Counted from the first letter of the stretch, positions 33,675 through 41,983 are shown. The stretch: DNA of 60,520 bases from Streptosporangiaceae bacterium (GCA_019245115.1 JAFARZ010000130.1:1-60520); one strand, 5' to 3'. Numbers and translations: made by a program. The notes: a model not told the origin generated them from the letters alone.

Positions 33675-34687
33675 GCACGGTGACTTGGCTGCCGGAGATC
33701 CGCCGCGGCCGGTTCGAAGGCGCGCTGGCCGGTGCCGCGGACCCGGCGGCGGTGGACGGCTATACCGAGCATCCGCCGAGGATGGGGTTCTTCACCGACA
33801 CTTCGGTGTGCATCGGCTGCAAGGCCTGTGAGGTGGCGTGCAAGGAGTGGAACCACGTTCCGGAGGACGGCCTGAACTTCACCGGGATGTCCTACGACAA
33901 CACGGTGGGCCTGGGCGCGGACACCTGGCGCCACGTCGCGTTCATCGAGCAGCGGGTCAGCCGGGCAGATGCGGACGGCCAGCTCCGCTGGCTGATGGCA
34001 TCGGATGTGTGCAAGCACTGCACGCATGCCGCCTGCCTGGATGTCTGCCCGACCGGGTCGCTGTTCCGCACCGAGTTCGGCACCGTGGTGGTGCAGGAGG
34101 ACATCTGCAACGGCTGCGGTTACTGCATCCCGGCCTGCCCGTACGGAGTGATCGACCAGCGCGAAGGGGATGGCCGCGCCTGGAAGTGCACGCTGTGCTA
34201 CGACCGGATCAGCGACGGCATGGAACCGGCCTGCGCCAAGGCCTGCCCGACCGACTCCATCCAGTTCGGGCCCGTCGAGGAGCTGCGCCAGCGCGCCGCG
34301 CGACGGGTGGACGAACTGCACTCGGCGGGCGTGGCGGACGCGCGCCTTTACGGCGAGGATCCCGACGATGGAGTCGGTGGCGACGGCGCGTTCTTCCTGC
34401 TGCTGGATGAGCCGGAGGTCTACGGCCTGCCGCCGGACCCGGTGGTCACCACCCGGGACCTGCCGTCCATGTGGCGGCACGTCGGCGCGGCGGCGGCCGC
34501 GCTGACCGTCACCGCCGCCGCCTCGTTCGTGGCCGCGGTACCAGAGAGGCTCCGCCTCGGACCGCCGAGTTTGACGGTTCTGCGGGCGAGCAGGTGCCGG
34601 TGGGTTCATCCTCGCAATCAGGAGCTGGTTGCGAGGAGTGGTCATGGCGTCACGTCTAGTGCGGGAAAATGCGGTTACGGTCAATGA
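33671..34687 (+). CDS. fdhB: Formate dehydrogenase iron-sulfur subunit (C-terminus probably altered)
   Basis: 338 aa from the ATG at 33671 in the ATGA overlap with fdhA. Four ferredoxin-type [4Fe-4S] clusters are readable: CIGCKACEVAC, CKHCTHAACLDVC, CNGCGYCIPAC and CTLC ... CAKAC. Residues up to about 290 follow the family. The usual C-terminal anchor region appears to begin (AAAAALTVTAAASFVAAV) but then the chain becomes a non-family tail of about 50 residues. That tail runs 44 bases into the orphan gene at 34644. I read this as an insertion that replaced the native C-terminus. It links FdhA to the membrane subunit for electron transfer. Confidence 0.88.
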   Translation: MSTVTWLPEIRRGRFEGALAGAADPAAVDGYTEHPPRMGFFTDTSVCIGCKACEVACKEWNHVPEDGLNFTGMSYDNTVGLGADTWRHVAFIEQRVSRADADGQLRWLMASDVCKHCTHAACLDVCPTGSLFRTEFGTVVVQEDICNGCGYCIPACPYGVIDQREGDGRAWKCTLCYDRISDGMEPACAKACPTDSIQFGPVEELRQRAARRVDELHSAGVADARLYGEDPDDGVGGDGAFFLLLDEPEVYGLPPDPVVTTRDLPSMWRHVGAAAAALTVTAAASFVAAVPERLRLGPPSLTVLRASRCRWVHPRNQELVARSGHGVTSSAGKCGYGQ

Positions 34688-36308
34688 CGTGCTGGACGGG
34701 CGCAAGCTGCTGGAGATCGACTGCGTGGACCGGGTCTACCTGACCTTGTCGGTTCCGAGCCTGATAGTGGGCGGTCAGGTAGTGAGCTTCCTGACCGCTC
34801 ATGAGAAGAACCCGATCCCCTCGCCTGCGCTGCTGGAGCGGCGCGGGCTGGCATTCCGCCGGGCAGTGGTCTCTTTCGCTCAGGCCAATGACATCCCGGT
34901 GCTGAGCTTTGCCGGTAAGCGGGATAAAGGCCGGCCCGGGGTACTGGCCGAGTCCCCGTGGCCGGAGCGGAAGATCGACCGGGTCATGCCGCTGATGCGC
35001 GAGGCCGCGGCCACGGGGCGGTCCCAGGTGGTCGCGATCGGGGTGGCGCAGGAGTACCAGCGGGTGTTCACCGGAACCAAGTCCCAGACCCCCACCGGAG
35101 CGGTGTGGTTCTCCTATAACCGGACCGAGCGCCGGGTGACCTGCTACTACTTCTACGTCTGGGACGAAGGTTTCGGCCCCGCGTTCATCAAGATCTGCGC
35201 GTATTTCCCCTATCCGGGCAAGATCTGGGTCAACGGCCACGAGTGGGCCAAGCGCCAGGCGGCCCGGGCAGGCCTGGCCTTCAAGGAGCTGTCCAACGGG
35301 TTCGCGTCCTGCGACAATCCGGCCGCCCTGCAGGAGATCTGCGACCGGCTCGGCCCGGGCCAGATCCGGGTGTTCGCCGAACGCTGGTGGGCCCGGCTGC
35401 CGCTCCCGTTCACCAGCGCCGACCGTCAGGCCGGTTACTGGTGGGACATCTCCATTCGCCAGGTCGAGGTCGCCAAGACCATCACATTCACCGCGCCCCG
35501 CCACTCCCGGGCATTCTTCGAGGCCCTGGCCGCGGACAATCTCGACATCGGCCGCCCGGACAACATGGAGATCATCTTCAACCGGCAGATCCGCTCGACC
35601 ACCAAGGGCGTCTTCCGCACCGCCGTCGACCGCGACAACGACGGCGTCGTGATAAACGCCTTCTACCGGCACTCCCGCATCAAGACCTACCTCAAAGACG
35701 GCCGGGCGCTACGGATCGAGACCGTCATCAACGACACCTACGACATCGGGGTCCTGCGACGCATCGAGCACTTCGACGAACTGACCGCCAAGGCCCGTGA
35801 CGTCAACCGGCGGATGCTGCAGACTATGCGTGCCGGCCAGGACTGCGTCCTTGCGAGCCCAGCCATTGAGCGGGTCGCACAGCCCACCCTCACCGAGGAT
35901 GGCAGGCGGGCCCCGGCCCTGCGGTTCGGCGAGCCCCGGGTGATGGCCCTGGCCGGCGCCTTGTCCCTGACGCTGTCCGGCGCCTGCGGCCTGACCAACA
36001 AGAGCCTGCGTGCCTTGACCGCCCGGCTGCTCGAAGCAGACTACAGTGCCAGCCAGATGACCTACGACCTGCGACGCCTGCGCCTCAACGGGCTGATCAG
36101 CCGGATCGAGCACACCCACACCTACGTCTTGACCCCCGACGGCCAGCGCATCGCGATCTTCTACACCAAGCTCTACAACCGCCTGCTCAGACCCCTGGCC
36201 GCCGCCGACCAACCGCAAGCCCCGCCCGGACTACGCCAGGCACTCGCCGCGATCGATCATCATGTCGACGACTACATCACCCGGGCACGACTCAAGCCTG
36301 CGACTTGA
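34644..36308 (+). CDS. Orphan 554-aa protein with C-terminal winged-helix segment, possibly mobile
   Basis: The ATG at 34644 has an AGGAG site. Residues 15-45 (VNDVLDGRKLLEIDCVDRVYL) and a central aromatic block (CYYFYVWDEGFGPAFIKICAY, WVNGHEWAKRQA) look like a compact enzyme or nucleic-acid-binding domain. The far C-terminus has a winged-helix pattern (YSASQMTYDLRRLRLNGL, then a THTYVLTPDG wing). I see no DDE, HUH, serine- or tyrosine-recombinase signature. From memory, very similar proteins occur scattered in unrelated soil bacteria as uncharacterised proteins. The gene sits between fdhB and the fdh membrane gene, and fdhB runs into it. An insertion is the simplest reading. Function unknown. 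Confidence 0.85.
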   Translation: MASRLVRENAVTVNDVLDGRKLLEIDCVDRVYLTLSVPSLIVGGQVVSFLTAHEKNPIPSPALLERRGLAFRRAVVSFAQANDIPVLSFAGKRDKGRPGVLAESPWPERKIDRVMPLMREAAATGRSQVVAIGVAQEYQRVFTGTKSQTPTGAVWFSYNRTERRVTCYYFYVWDEGFGPAFIKICAYFPYPGKIWVNGHEWAKRQAARAGLAFKELSNGFASCDNPAALQEICDRLGPGQIRVFAERWWARLPLPFTSADRQAGYWWDISIRQVEVAKTITFTAPRHSRAFFEALAADNLDIGRPDNMEIIFNRQIRSTTKGVFRTAVDRDNDGVVINAFYRHSRIKTYLKDGRALRIETVINDTYDIGVLRRIEHFDELTAKARDVNRRMLQTMRAGQDCVLASPAIERVAQPTLTEDGRRAPALRFGEPRVMALAGALSLTLSGACGLTNKSLRALTARLLEADYSASQMTYDLRRLRLNGLISRIEHTHTYVLTPDGQRIAIFYTKLYNRLLRPLAAADQPQAPPGLRQALAAIDHHVDDYITRARLKPAT

Positions 36309-36361
36309 AAACTTGACTCTCCTGTTCAGAATCCCGGCCCCAAAGCTCTAGGGAGCCGGCG

Positions 36362-37417
36362 ATGAGCGATATTTCCTTCCGCGCCAAATTCTCGCTGCGC
36401 TCGTCGGCGCGGGGGCCACGGCGGGAACCGACGCCCCTTCGGGACGTCGACCGCCGCGGCGCTCGCTTCGCTCGCCGCGTTCGCCCCGAACAACCGATGG
36501 TCCCGGCGGCCGAGTTCACCTCGTACTACGGCAAGCCGATCATCAACCAGCCGGTCTGGGAAGCACCTGATATTCCCGGCTATCTGTTCCTTGGCGGGCT
36601 GGCCGGCGGCTCGTCGCTGCTCGCGGCGGGATCCGATATGACCGGCCGCCCGGTGCTGAGCCGGGTCGCCAAGACCGGTGCGGTGGCGGCCGGCGCGTTG
36701 TCGATGGTGGCGCTGGTCCACGACCTGGGCCGGCCGGCCCGGTTCCTCAACATGCTCCGGGTGTTCAAGGTGACATCGCCGATGAGCGTCGGCTCGTGGA
36801 TCCTGTCCGGCTACGTGCCGGCCGCCGGAGCGGCGGCATTCTGCGCGCTGACCGGACGCATGCCGAAGATCGGCGCGGCGGCCACGGCCGGAGCGGCGTT
36901 GCTCGGGCCGGCCGTGGCGTCGTACACGGCGGCGCTGATCAGCGACACCGCCGTCCCGGCCTGGCACGACGGCTACCAGGAGATGCCGTTCGTCTTTGTC
37001 GGTTCCGGTGCGATGGCCGCCGGCGGCCTTGGGTTGCTGGCCGGGTTGCTGCCTGGTGCCCGGCCGGGTGAGTCCGCGCCCGCGCGCAACCTGGCGCTAC
37101 TGGGCGCGGGGATGGAGTCCGCCGCTCTGGAGCAGATGGAACACCGCATGGGTATGGTGGCCGAGCCATACTCCGAGGGCCATGGCGGTATGTACGTCAA
37201 GACCGGCAAGGCACTGGCCGCCGTTGGCGTGGCCGGGGCGGCATTCAGCCAGCGCAGCCGGGTTGCTGCCGCGGTGTCCGGCACCGCGATGCTCGCCGCC
37301 TCAGTCGCGACCCGGTGGGGCATCTTCCACGCCGGGCTGGCGTCGGCAGCCGACCCGAAGTACACGGTGATCCCCCAGCGTCAACGGCTGGCCGAGGGCC
37401 AGTCCTCAGGTTCCTAG
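36362..37417 (+). CDS. fdhC: Formate dehydrogenase membrane subunit, NrfD/PsrC type
   Basis: 351 aa. The ATG at 36362 follows GGGAGCCGGCG. After a charged N-terminal 50 residues, the NrfD-like core begins: GKPIINQPVWEAPDIPGYLFLGGLAGGSSLLAAGS, with conserved W and GG near the quinone site, then LGRPARFLNMLRVF and SPMSVGSWIL, hallmark loops of the family. About eight transmembrane helices are expected. It anchors FdhAB and passes electrons to quinone. The first 45 residues are Arg-rich and differ in composition from the rest, so a later start (Met46 in EQPMVPAAEF) is possible. Confidence 0.87.
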   Translation: MSDISFRAKFSLRSSARGPRREPTPLRDVDRRGARFARRVRPEQPMVPAAEFTSYYGKPIINQPVWEAPDIPGYLFLGGLAGGSSLLAAGSDMTGRPVLSRVAKTGAVAAGALSMVALVHDLGRPARFLNMLRVFKVTSPMSVGSWILSGYVPAAGAAAFCALTGRMPKIGAAATAGAALLGPAVASYTAALISDTAVPAWHDGYQEMPFVFVGSGAMAAGGLGLLAGLLPGARPGESAPARNLALLGAGMESAALEQMEHRMGMVAEPYSEGHGGMYVKTGKALAAVGVAGAAFSQRSRVAAAVSGTAMLAASVATRWGIFHAGLASAADPKYTVIPQRQRLAEGQSSGS

Positions 37418-37441
37418 CTGGACCCTCAGGTTCCTAGCTGG
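37404..37441. repeat. Tandem duplication of 20 bp at two convergent stops
   Basis: CCTCAGGTTCCTAGCTGG occurs at 37404-37421 and again at 37424-37441, separated by two bases. The first copy holds the fdhC stop (TAG) and the second holds the TetR gene stop on the other strand. Confidence 0.85.
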
Positions 37442-37971
37442 CGCAGCGCTCGGTCGAGGATGCCTGCGCGGTCGTGGGGGGCGTGGTCGGCGGCGATGAA
37501 GTGGTTGCCGATCAGCAGCGAATAGGCCAGCAGGCTCCGGGCTTCTACATCCTTGGCATCGGAGCAGAACGAACCGAATAGCGACCGGAGGTAGCCCATC
37601 CGGCGGTTGTCGACGCGGCGGAGCCGCTCGGCGACCGCCGGGTCGTGCCGCGCCCAGTCCCGGATGGCCAGGTCGGTCTTCACCACGCCGGGCGAGGTGA
37701 GCGCGAGCAGCCGCCGGAGCTTGGCCGCGGCATCGCCGCCCTCCCGTTCCAGCCGCTCCGTCACCTCCTCGGTCGTCGCCCGCTCCCAGGTGTCGAGCAT
37801 GGCGTCCAGCAGCGCCTTGCGATCGGCGAAGTGCCAGTAGAAGCCGCCCCTGGTCACGCCGAGCGACTGGGCCAGTGGCTCGATCCGCACGGCGTCCGGC
37901 CCGCCGGCGGCGAGGGCCCGCAGCCCGTGCTCGATCCATTTGCTCCGTGGCGTGCGGGTCGGAGGAGCCAC
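37426..37971 (-). CDS. TetR-family transcriptional regulator
   Basis: 181 aa from the GTG at 37971. N-terminal HTH: WIEHGLRALAAGGPDAVRIEPLAQSLGVTRGGFYWHFADRKALL, with the typical GxFYWHF recognition-helix end. The C-terminal ligand domain is helical with no recognisable ligand class. It follows the enoyl-CoA hydratase gene by 10 bases on the same strand, and the perfect palindrome at 38792-38815 in front of that gene is its likely operator. Autoregulation together with a fatty-acyl or aromatic-CoA effector is inferred from the pairing. Confidence 0.9.
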   Translation of the reverse strand: MAPPTRTPRSKWIEHGLRALAAGGPDAVRIEPLAQSLGVTRGGFYWHFADRKALLDAMLDTWERATTEEVTERLEREGGDAAAKLRRLLALTSPGVVKTDLAIRDWARHDPAVAERLRRVDNRRMGYLRSLFGSFCSDAKDVEARSLLAYSLLIGNHFIAADHAPHDRAGILDRALRQLGT

Positions 37972-37981
37972 CGCGCGGCGC

Positions 37982-38791
37982 TCAGCGCCCCTGCCAGCGG
38001 GGCTCGCGGCCCTCGGTCATGGCCTGGAGCGCCTCTTTGAAATCGTCCGATCTGACGCAGCGTATCTGCTCCTCGAGCGCCACCCGGAAGCTCTCGTCGG
38101 CGTCGCGGTGCCACGCCGCGTCGATGGCCCGTCTGGCGCCCCGTACCGCCAGCGGCGGCTGAGCGGCCAGGCGCCCGGCGAGTCCGGCCGCCGCGGCGTC
38201 AAGGTCACCGTCGGCGACCACCCGGTTGGCCAGGCCGATCCGCAGCGCGTGCTCGGCGTCGATGATCTCGCCCAGCAGGATCAGCTCCCGCGCGCGGCTT
38301 TCCCCCACGATCCGGGGCAGCCGGACGGTGGCGCCCATGTCGGGCAGTATCCCGTAGCGGGTTTCCAGCAGGCCCACCTTGGTGCCTTCGGCGAAGACGC
38401 GGAAGTCGCAGGCCAGCGCGAGCTGGAGCCCGGCGCCATAGGCGTGGCCGCGCACCGCCGCCACGCTGGCGCAGCCGAGCTTCGGGATCCAGCTGAACGT
38501 CCCGGCCGCGGCCATGCCGTCGGCCAGGGCCTGCTCATCGTCGGGTTGGCCGGCCAGGCCGGCCAGTATCCCGCCCATGCCCTCGACCAGGTCGATTCCG
38601 GCCGAGAAGGCCGGCCCCTCCCCGGTAACCACCAGGCACCGAAGGGTGTCGTCAGGCAGCAGCTCGGTGCCGAGCCGGGTCAGCTCCCGCCACATCAGCG
38701 GGTTCTGCGCGTTGCGTTTGTCCGGCCGCGCCAACGTCAGCGTGCCGATATCTGCTTGGCGCTGGTAACGAATGGTCTGAAAGTCACTCAT
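37982..38791 (-). CDS. Enoyl-CoA hydratase/isomerase family protein
   Basis: 269 aa. Crotonase fold: RPDKRNAQNPLMWREL, oxyanion-hole blocks GPAFSAGIDL and AVRGHAYGAGLQLALACDFRV, and LPDMGATVRLPRIVG. In place of the two catalytic Glu residues of true hydratases, the second position is D/M (LPDMGA), so the exact reaction is uncertain. The ATG at 38791 has no ribosome-binding site. The palindromic operator touches it, so the mRNA may be leaderless. First gene of a two-gene unit with TetR. Confidence 0.88.
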   Translation of the reverse strand: MSDFQTIRYQRQADIGTLTLARPDKRNAQNPLMWRELTRLGTELLPDDTLRCLVVTGEGPAFSAGIDLVEGMGGILAGLAGQPDDEQALADGMAAAGTFSWIPKLGCASVAAVRGHAYGAGLQLALACDFRVFAEGTKVGLLETRYGILPDMGATVRLPRIVGESRARELILLGEIIDAEHALRIGLANRVVADGDLDAAAAGLAGRLAAQPPLAVRGARRAIDAAWHRDADESFRVALEEQIRCVRSDDFKEALQAMTEGREPRWQGR

Positions 38792-38815
38792 AATCCATAC
38801 AGTACTGTATGGATT
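38792..38815. promoter_or_regulatory. Perfect 24-bp palindrome, likely TetR operator at a leaderless start
   Basis: Half-site AATCCATACAGT followed by its exact complement. It begins at the base next to the ATG of the hydratase gene (minus strand), so bound repressor would cover the transcription start. TetR regulators typically use such sites. Confidence 0.8.
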
Positions 38816-39060
38816 GACGCCCCCAGGCGCAGGTCACCCGTACCCCGCGCCAACCCCCTCGCCCTCGTCTCTCGCTCCTCGTCTCTCGCCCCTTCGCGCG
38901 CCTCACGTCTCGCTCTCGTCTCTCGCGTCTCGCGTCTCGCCCTCGCCTCGCGCCTCTCGCCTCTCGCCCTCGCGCCTCGCGTCCCGCCCTCGCCCTCACC
39001 TCTCGCCTCTCGCCCCATAGGCCGCACCGCAGGGCCCGCGGTCGCGGACCACGTTCTTGT
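38816..39060. repeat. Low-complexity CTCGTCTCTCGC region
   Basis: Mostly degenerate C/T-rich repeats of CTCGC, CTCGTCTCTCGC and CGCCTCTCG units from about 38857 to 39014. The opposite strand is purine-rich. No gene supported. The last 45 bp are unremarkable. Confidence 0.75.
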
Positions 39061-39110
39061 AGTGAATGTGCCATTGACTACAGCGGGGTGTACGCAATGG
39101 CACATTCACT
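39061..39110. repeat. Perfect 16-bp inverted repeat
   Basis: AGTGAATGTGCCATTG (39061-39076) and CAATGGCACATTCACT (39095-39110), with an 18-base loop. No coding sequence. CACATTCA half-sites recur at about 39407 and 39434. Confidence 0.85.
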
Positions 39111-39164
39111 CCATATTGGAAGCCGATTTCTCAACGCGACCAAATCGGGGTCATCTCATACCTC

Positions 39165-39322
39165 GCATAGCGGACACTGGTCGGCCACAGTGTGGAAGAT
39201 CGGAGTCTTCTGGAAGAAAAGGCGCCGAAAACCGGCGCCCTTTCTTCCGCGAGGCCCTTTTCTTCCGCGTATCCACCGCAACCGCCGGTCCATATAACGG
39301 TCATATCCGTCAAAACCGGCGG
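39165..39322 (+). repeat. Dispersed palindromic element, copy C
   Basis: About 158 bp, the most complete copy. Left end GCATAGCGGAC, outer arm GTGGAAGA, core TGGAAGAAAAGGCGCCG ... CGGCGCCCTTTCTTCCG, outer arm CTTTTCTTCCGCG, right end TCATATCCGTCAAAACCGGCGG. The three copies differ by substitutions that often keep the pairing. Intergenic. Confidence 0.8.
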
Positions 39323-39353
39323 CCGCTCCCGACATGCTGAAACTCGCATCGTA

Positions 39354-39367
39354 TGTGAACGCTCACA
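39354..39367. promoter_or_regulatory. LacI-type operator-like site
   Basis: TGTGAACGCTCACA, a near-perfect palindrome with central CG, flanked by ATT. It resembles the symmetric lac operator and the sites at 21.5-21.6 kb. It lies 228 bp before the aldo/keto reductase start. Confidence 0.5.
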
Positions 39368-39594
39368 ATTGGCGGCCAAGCGTCCGGGCCAACCGGTAGA
39401 TTGTCACATTCACCCGGTCCTATGCGGGTGGCTGCCACATTCATCCGACCCGCCCAGCCTCGGACCGGCAAACCCTCGCCCGACATTTCACGATTCGTCC
39501 CGGGGGGCGGTCGGGGGCGGGTGTACCGGGGTGGTGGTCGGGGGTTTGGGGGCGGGCCCGGGGCGGGGGAGCGGGCGGCGGTAAGGTCCGATGT

Positions 39595-40647
39595 ATGGAG
39601 TACCGTCAACTGGGCCGGTCCGGCCTGCGAATTTCCGTGCTGACCATGGGGACCATGACGTTCGGCGGGAGCGGTCCCTTCGCCAACGTGGGAACGACCG
39701 ACGTAGCCGAGGCACGACGCCAGGTCGACATGTGCCTGGATGCCGGGATCAACCTCATCGACACCGCCGACGTCTACTCGAACGGCCAGTCCGAGGAAAT
39801 CCTGGGGCAGGTGCTACAGGGCCGCCGGGACCGGGTGCTGGTGGCGACCAAGGTCCGGATGCCGATGGGCGCCGGGCCGAACGACGCCGGGCTGTCGCAC
39901 CACCACATCGTCTCCGGCTGCGAGGCCAGCCTGCGCCGGCTGGGCACCGACCATATCGACCTGTACCAGCTACACGAGTGGGACGGCCAGACCCCGGTCG
40001 AGGAGACGCTTCAGGCGCTTGACCTGCTGGTCCGCTCGGGCAAGGTACGGTACGCCGGCGCCTCCAACTACGCGTCGTGGCAGCTGATGAAGGCGCTCGG
40101 CACCGCCGACCGGCTGCACCTGCCCCGGTTCGCCAGCCAGCAGATCTACTACTCGCTCCAGGCCCGCGAGGCGGAATATGAGCTCATCCCGCTGGCGGTC
40201 GATCAGGGCCTCGGTGTCCTGGTGTGGAGCCCGCTGGCGGGCGGGCTGCTGACCGGCAAATACCGTCGCGACCAGCAGCCGGCGGGCGGGTCGCGGCAGC
40301 TCACCGACTGGAACGAGCCGCCGGTCTACGATCGCGGCAAGCTGTACGACATCGTCGACGTCCTGGTCGGCATCGGCGCGCAGCGCGGCGTGTCGGCCGC
40401 CCAGGTGGCGCTGGCCTACACCCTCGGCAAGCCCGCGGTCACCTCGCTGGTCATCGGCGCGCGTACCAGCGAGCAACTCGCCGACAACCTGGCGGCCGCC
40501 GCCCTCACGCTCACCGCTGACGAGCGGGCCCAGCTCGACAAGGCGAGCGCGCCGCCGCTGATCTACCCGTACTGGCACCAGGCCAAGACCGCGCGCGACC
40601 GGCTTTCACCCGCCGACCTGACCTTGCTGGGCCCCTATCTCGGATGA
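39595..40647 (+). CDS. Aldo/keto reductase
   Basis: 350 aa. AKR signatures: MEYRQLGRSGLRISVLTMGTMTFG, DTADVYSNGQSEEILGQ with the catalytic Asp/Tyr pair, VATKVRMPMG with Lys, and DLYQLHEWD with His. The TIM barrel and NADPH-binding C-terminal loop (VTSLVIGARTSEQLADNL) are intact. The length is usual for AKR12-like or YajO-type enzymes. Its substrate is unknown. The ATG at 39595 is not preceded by a good ribosome-binding site. Its last 42 bases overlap the CtaG-like gene on the other strand. Confidence 0.9.
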   Translation: MEYRQLGRSGLRISVLTMGTMTFGGSGPFANVGTTDVAEARRQVDMCLDAGINLIDTADVYSNGQSEEILGQVLQGRRDRVLVATKVRMPMGAGPNDAGLSHHHIVSGCEASLRRLGTDHIDLYQLHEWDGQTPVEETLQALDLLVRSGKVRYAGASNYASWQLMKALGTADRLHLPRFASQQIYYSLQAREAEYELIPLAVDQGLGVLVWSPLAGGLLTGKYRRDQQPAGGSRQLTDWNEPPVYDRGKLYDIVDVLVGIGAQRGVSAAQVALAYTLGKPAVTSLVIGARTSEQLADNLAAAALTLTADERAQLDKASAPPLIYPYWHQAKTARDRLSPADLTLLGPYLG

Positions 40648-41424
40648 CCAGACCAGGCTCGCCGCTAGTGCCATGGCCAGCGCCGTCATAATCAGGTCGC
40701 TGCCGGCGAGCATGATGAGGCCGCCTTCATGCAGGTCACTTTGCACGAACGACATCAGTATCACCCCCACCGCCGTGTCCGGGACCATGGCCACGAGCAG
40801 CAGGAGGTATCTGCCCAGCAGTGAGGGGCGCCAGCGCAGCGGCTCGGCGCCGATGACCGGGAGGAAGTACAGATAGCCGGTCACCAGGTACAGGGCATGT
40901 TCGGCGGCGTGCAGCGCCGGGTTTTCCAGCACCAGTTCCCGCAACGGCGTCAGGTGCGTCACCGTCACCACCACGGCGTACAGCGTGACCGCGAACGGCG
41001 GCCAGGTGAGCGCGGTGGCGATGCGTGACCTTATGGCGCGCTTGATCCAGGTATGCACCGGGTTCCGGGCCGCGTGCAGCGCCAGCGTGACCGGCCGGCC
41101 GAACACCAGCAGCGGAGGAGCGACCATGATCAGCAGCAGGTGCTGGATCATGTGGACGCTGAACAGCACATCGTCGTAGGCGCCGACGCTGCTCTGGGTG
41201 GCCACCGCGATGACCGCCAGGCCGGCCAGGAACGCCGCTGTCCGGGCGGCCGGCCACGGCCGCGCCGGATGGCGACGCTGGACCGCCCGGACACCGTACA
41301 GGTAGCCCGCCGCGGACAGGATGAGCAGCGCGGTCACCAGGGGCAGGAATTGCCACGTGGTGAACGCGCTGTGCGGCGTCAGCGCTGGCACGCCAAGTTT
41401 GCTACCCGCGCGAGCCGATGACAC
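40606..41424 (-). CDS. ctaG: Cytochrome c oxidase assembly protein, CtaG/Caa3_CtaG type
   Basis: 272 aa, about seven transmembrane helices. Conserved His-containing loops MIQHLLLIMVAPPLLVFGRP and HAAEHALYLVTGYLYFLPVIG match the Caa3_CtaG family of actinobacteria and bacilli, and a final LHEGGLIMLAGS loop. The family helps copper-oxidase assembly. It lies far from ctaCD in the window (about 13 kb) but could serve them. The ATG at 41424 was kept because SSARAGSK precedes the first helix without obvious alternative. Confidence 0.85.
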   Translation of the reverse strand: MSSARAGSKLGVPALTPHSAFTTWQFLPLVTALLILSAAGYLYGVRAVQRRHPARPWPAARTAAFLAGLAVIAVATQSSVGAYDDVLFSVHMIQHLLLIMVAPPLLVFGRPVTLALHAARNPVHTWIKRAIRSRIATALTWPPFAVTLYAVVVTVTHLTPLRELVLENPALHAAEHALYLVTGYLYFLPVIGAEPLRWRPSLLGRYLLLLVAMVPDTAVGVILMSFVQSDLHEGGLIMLAGSDLIMTALAMALAASLVWSSEIGAQQGQVGG

Positions 41425-41453
41425 GCATGTGAACGCCGGCGGCGTTTGCCGAC

Positions 41454-41981
41454 GTGGCGGCGGGGAAGTCGGGACCCGTGGAACCGCTAGCTGGAGAGCC
41501 GAGGCAGCGCAAATTCCAGGTGCCCGTCGCCCGCCGGGTGGGAACGTGGCTCTGCTGGTGGGTGCTATTGATGTCGTTCTGGGTAATGCTTAATGACTCC
41601 ACGCTGCCCGATGAACTGCTGGCCGGCGCCGGCGCGGCCATCCTCGGCGCGTTGCTCGCCGAGCAGGTGAGCTATCAGGCGGCGACCAGGTTCCGGATGC
41701 GGTTCGAGTGGGTGGCCCGCGCGCTGAGCCTGCCGGGGAAGGTGGTCGCGGACACGGTGACGATCTTCGGCGCGCTGTGGCGGAAACTGGCGCGGGGCGA
41801 GGACCCGCCCAGCCGGTTCGCTGAGCTGCCGGTCGAGTTCGGGGACGACACACCGGAGGGAGTCACCCGCCGGGTGCTGCTGATCGGCGGTCGCAGCGTC
41901 GCGCCGAACGCGTTCGCGCTCGGCATCGACAAGGACACCAACCTGATGGTGGTGCATGAGCTAGTAGCGAAGGGCGACTGA
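41454..41981 (+). CDS. mnhE: Na+/H+ antiporter subunit E (MrpE/MnhE)
   Basis: 175 aa from a GTG at 41454. Two to three hydrophobic helices near the N-terminus (VGTWLCWWVLLMSFWVML; ELLAGAGAAILGALLA) are followed by a soluble C-terminal domain with SVAPNAFALGIDKDTNLMVVHELV, the usual MrpE ending. First gene of a seven-gene operon. Longer N-terminus than typical MrpE (about 160), so a later start is possible. Confidence 0.88.
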   Translation: MAAGKSGPVEPLAGEPRQRKFQVPVARRVGTWLCWWVLLMSFWVMLNDSTLPDELLAGAGAAILGALLAEQVSYQAATRFRMRFEWVARALSLPGKVVADTVTIFGALWRKLARGEDPPSRFAELPVEFGDDTPEGVTRRVLLIGGRSVAPNAFALGIDKDTNLMVVHELVAKGD

Positions 41982-41983
41982 TC

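Noticed and set aside
34540..36361. Classical IS ends with terminal inverted repeats
   Set aside because: I compared both flanks and found only short, weak matches (for example GGCTCC), not enough to define ends.
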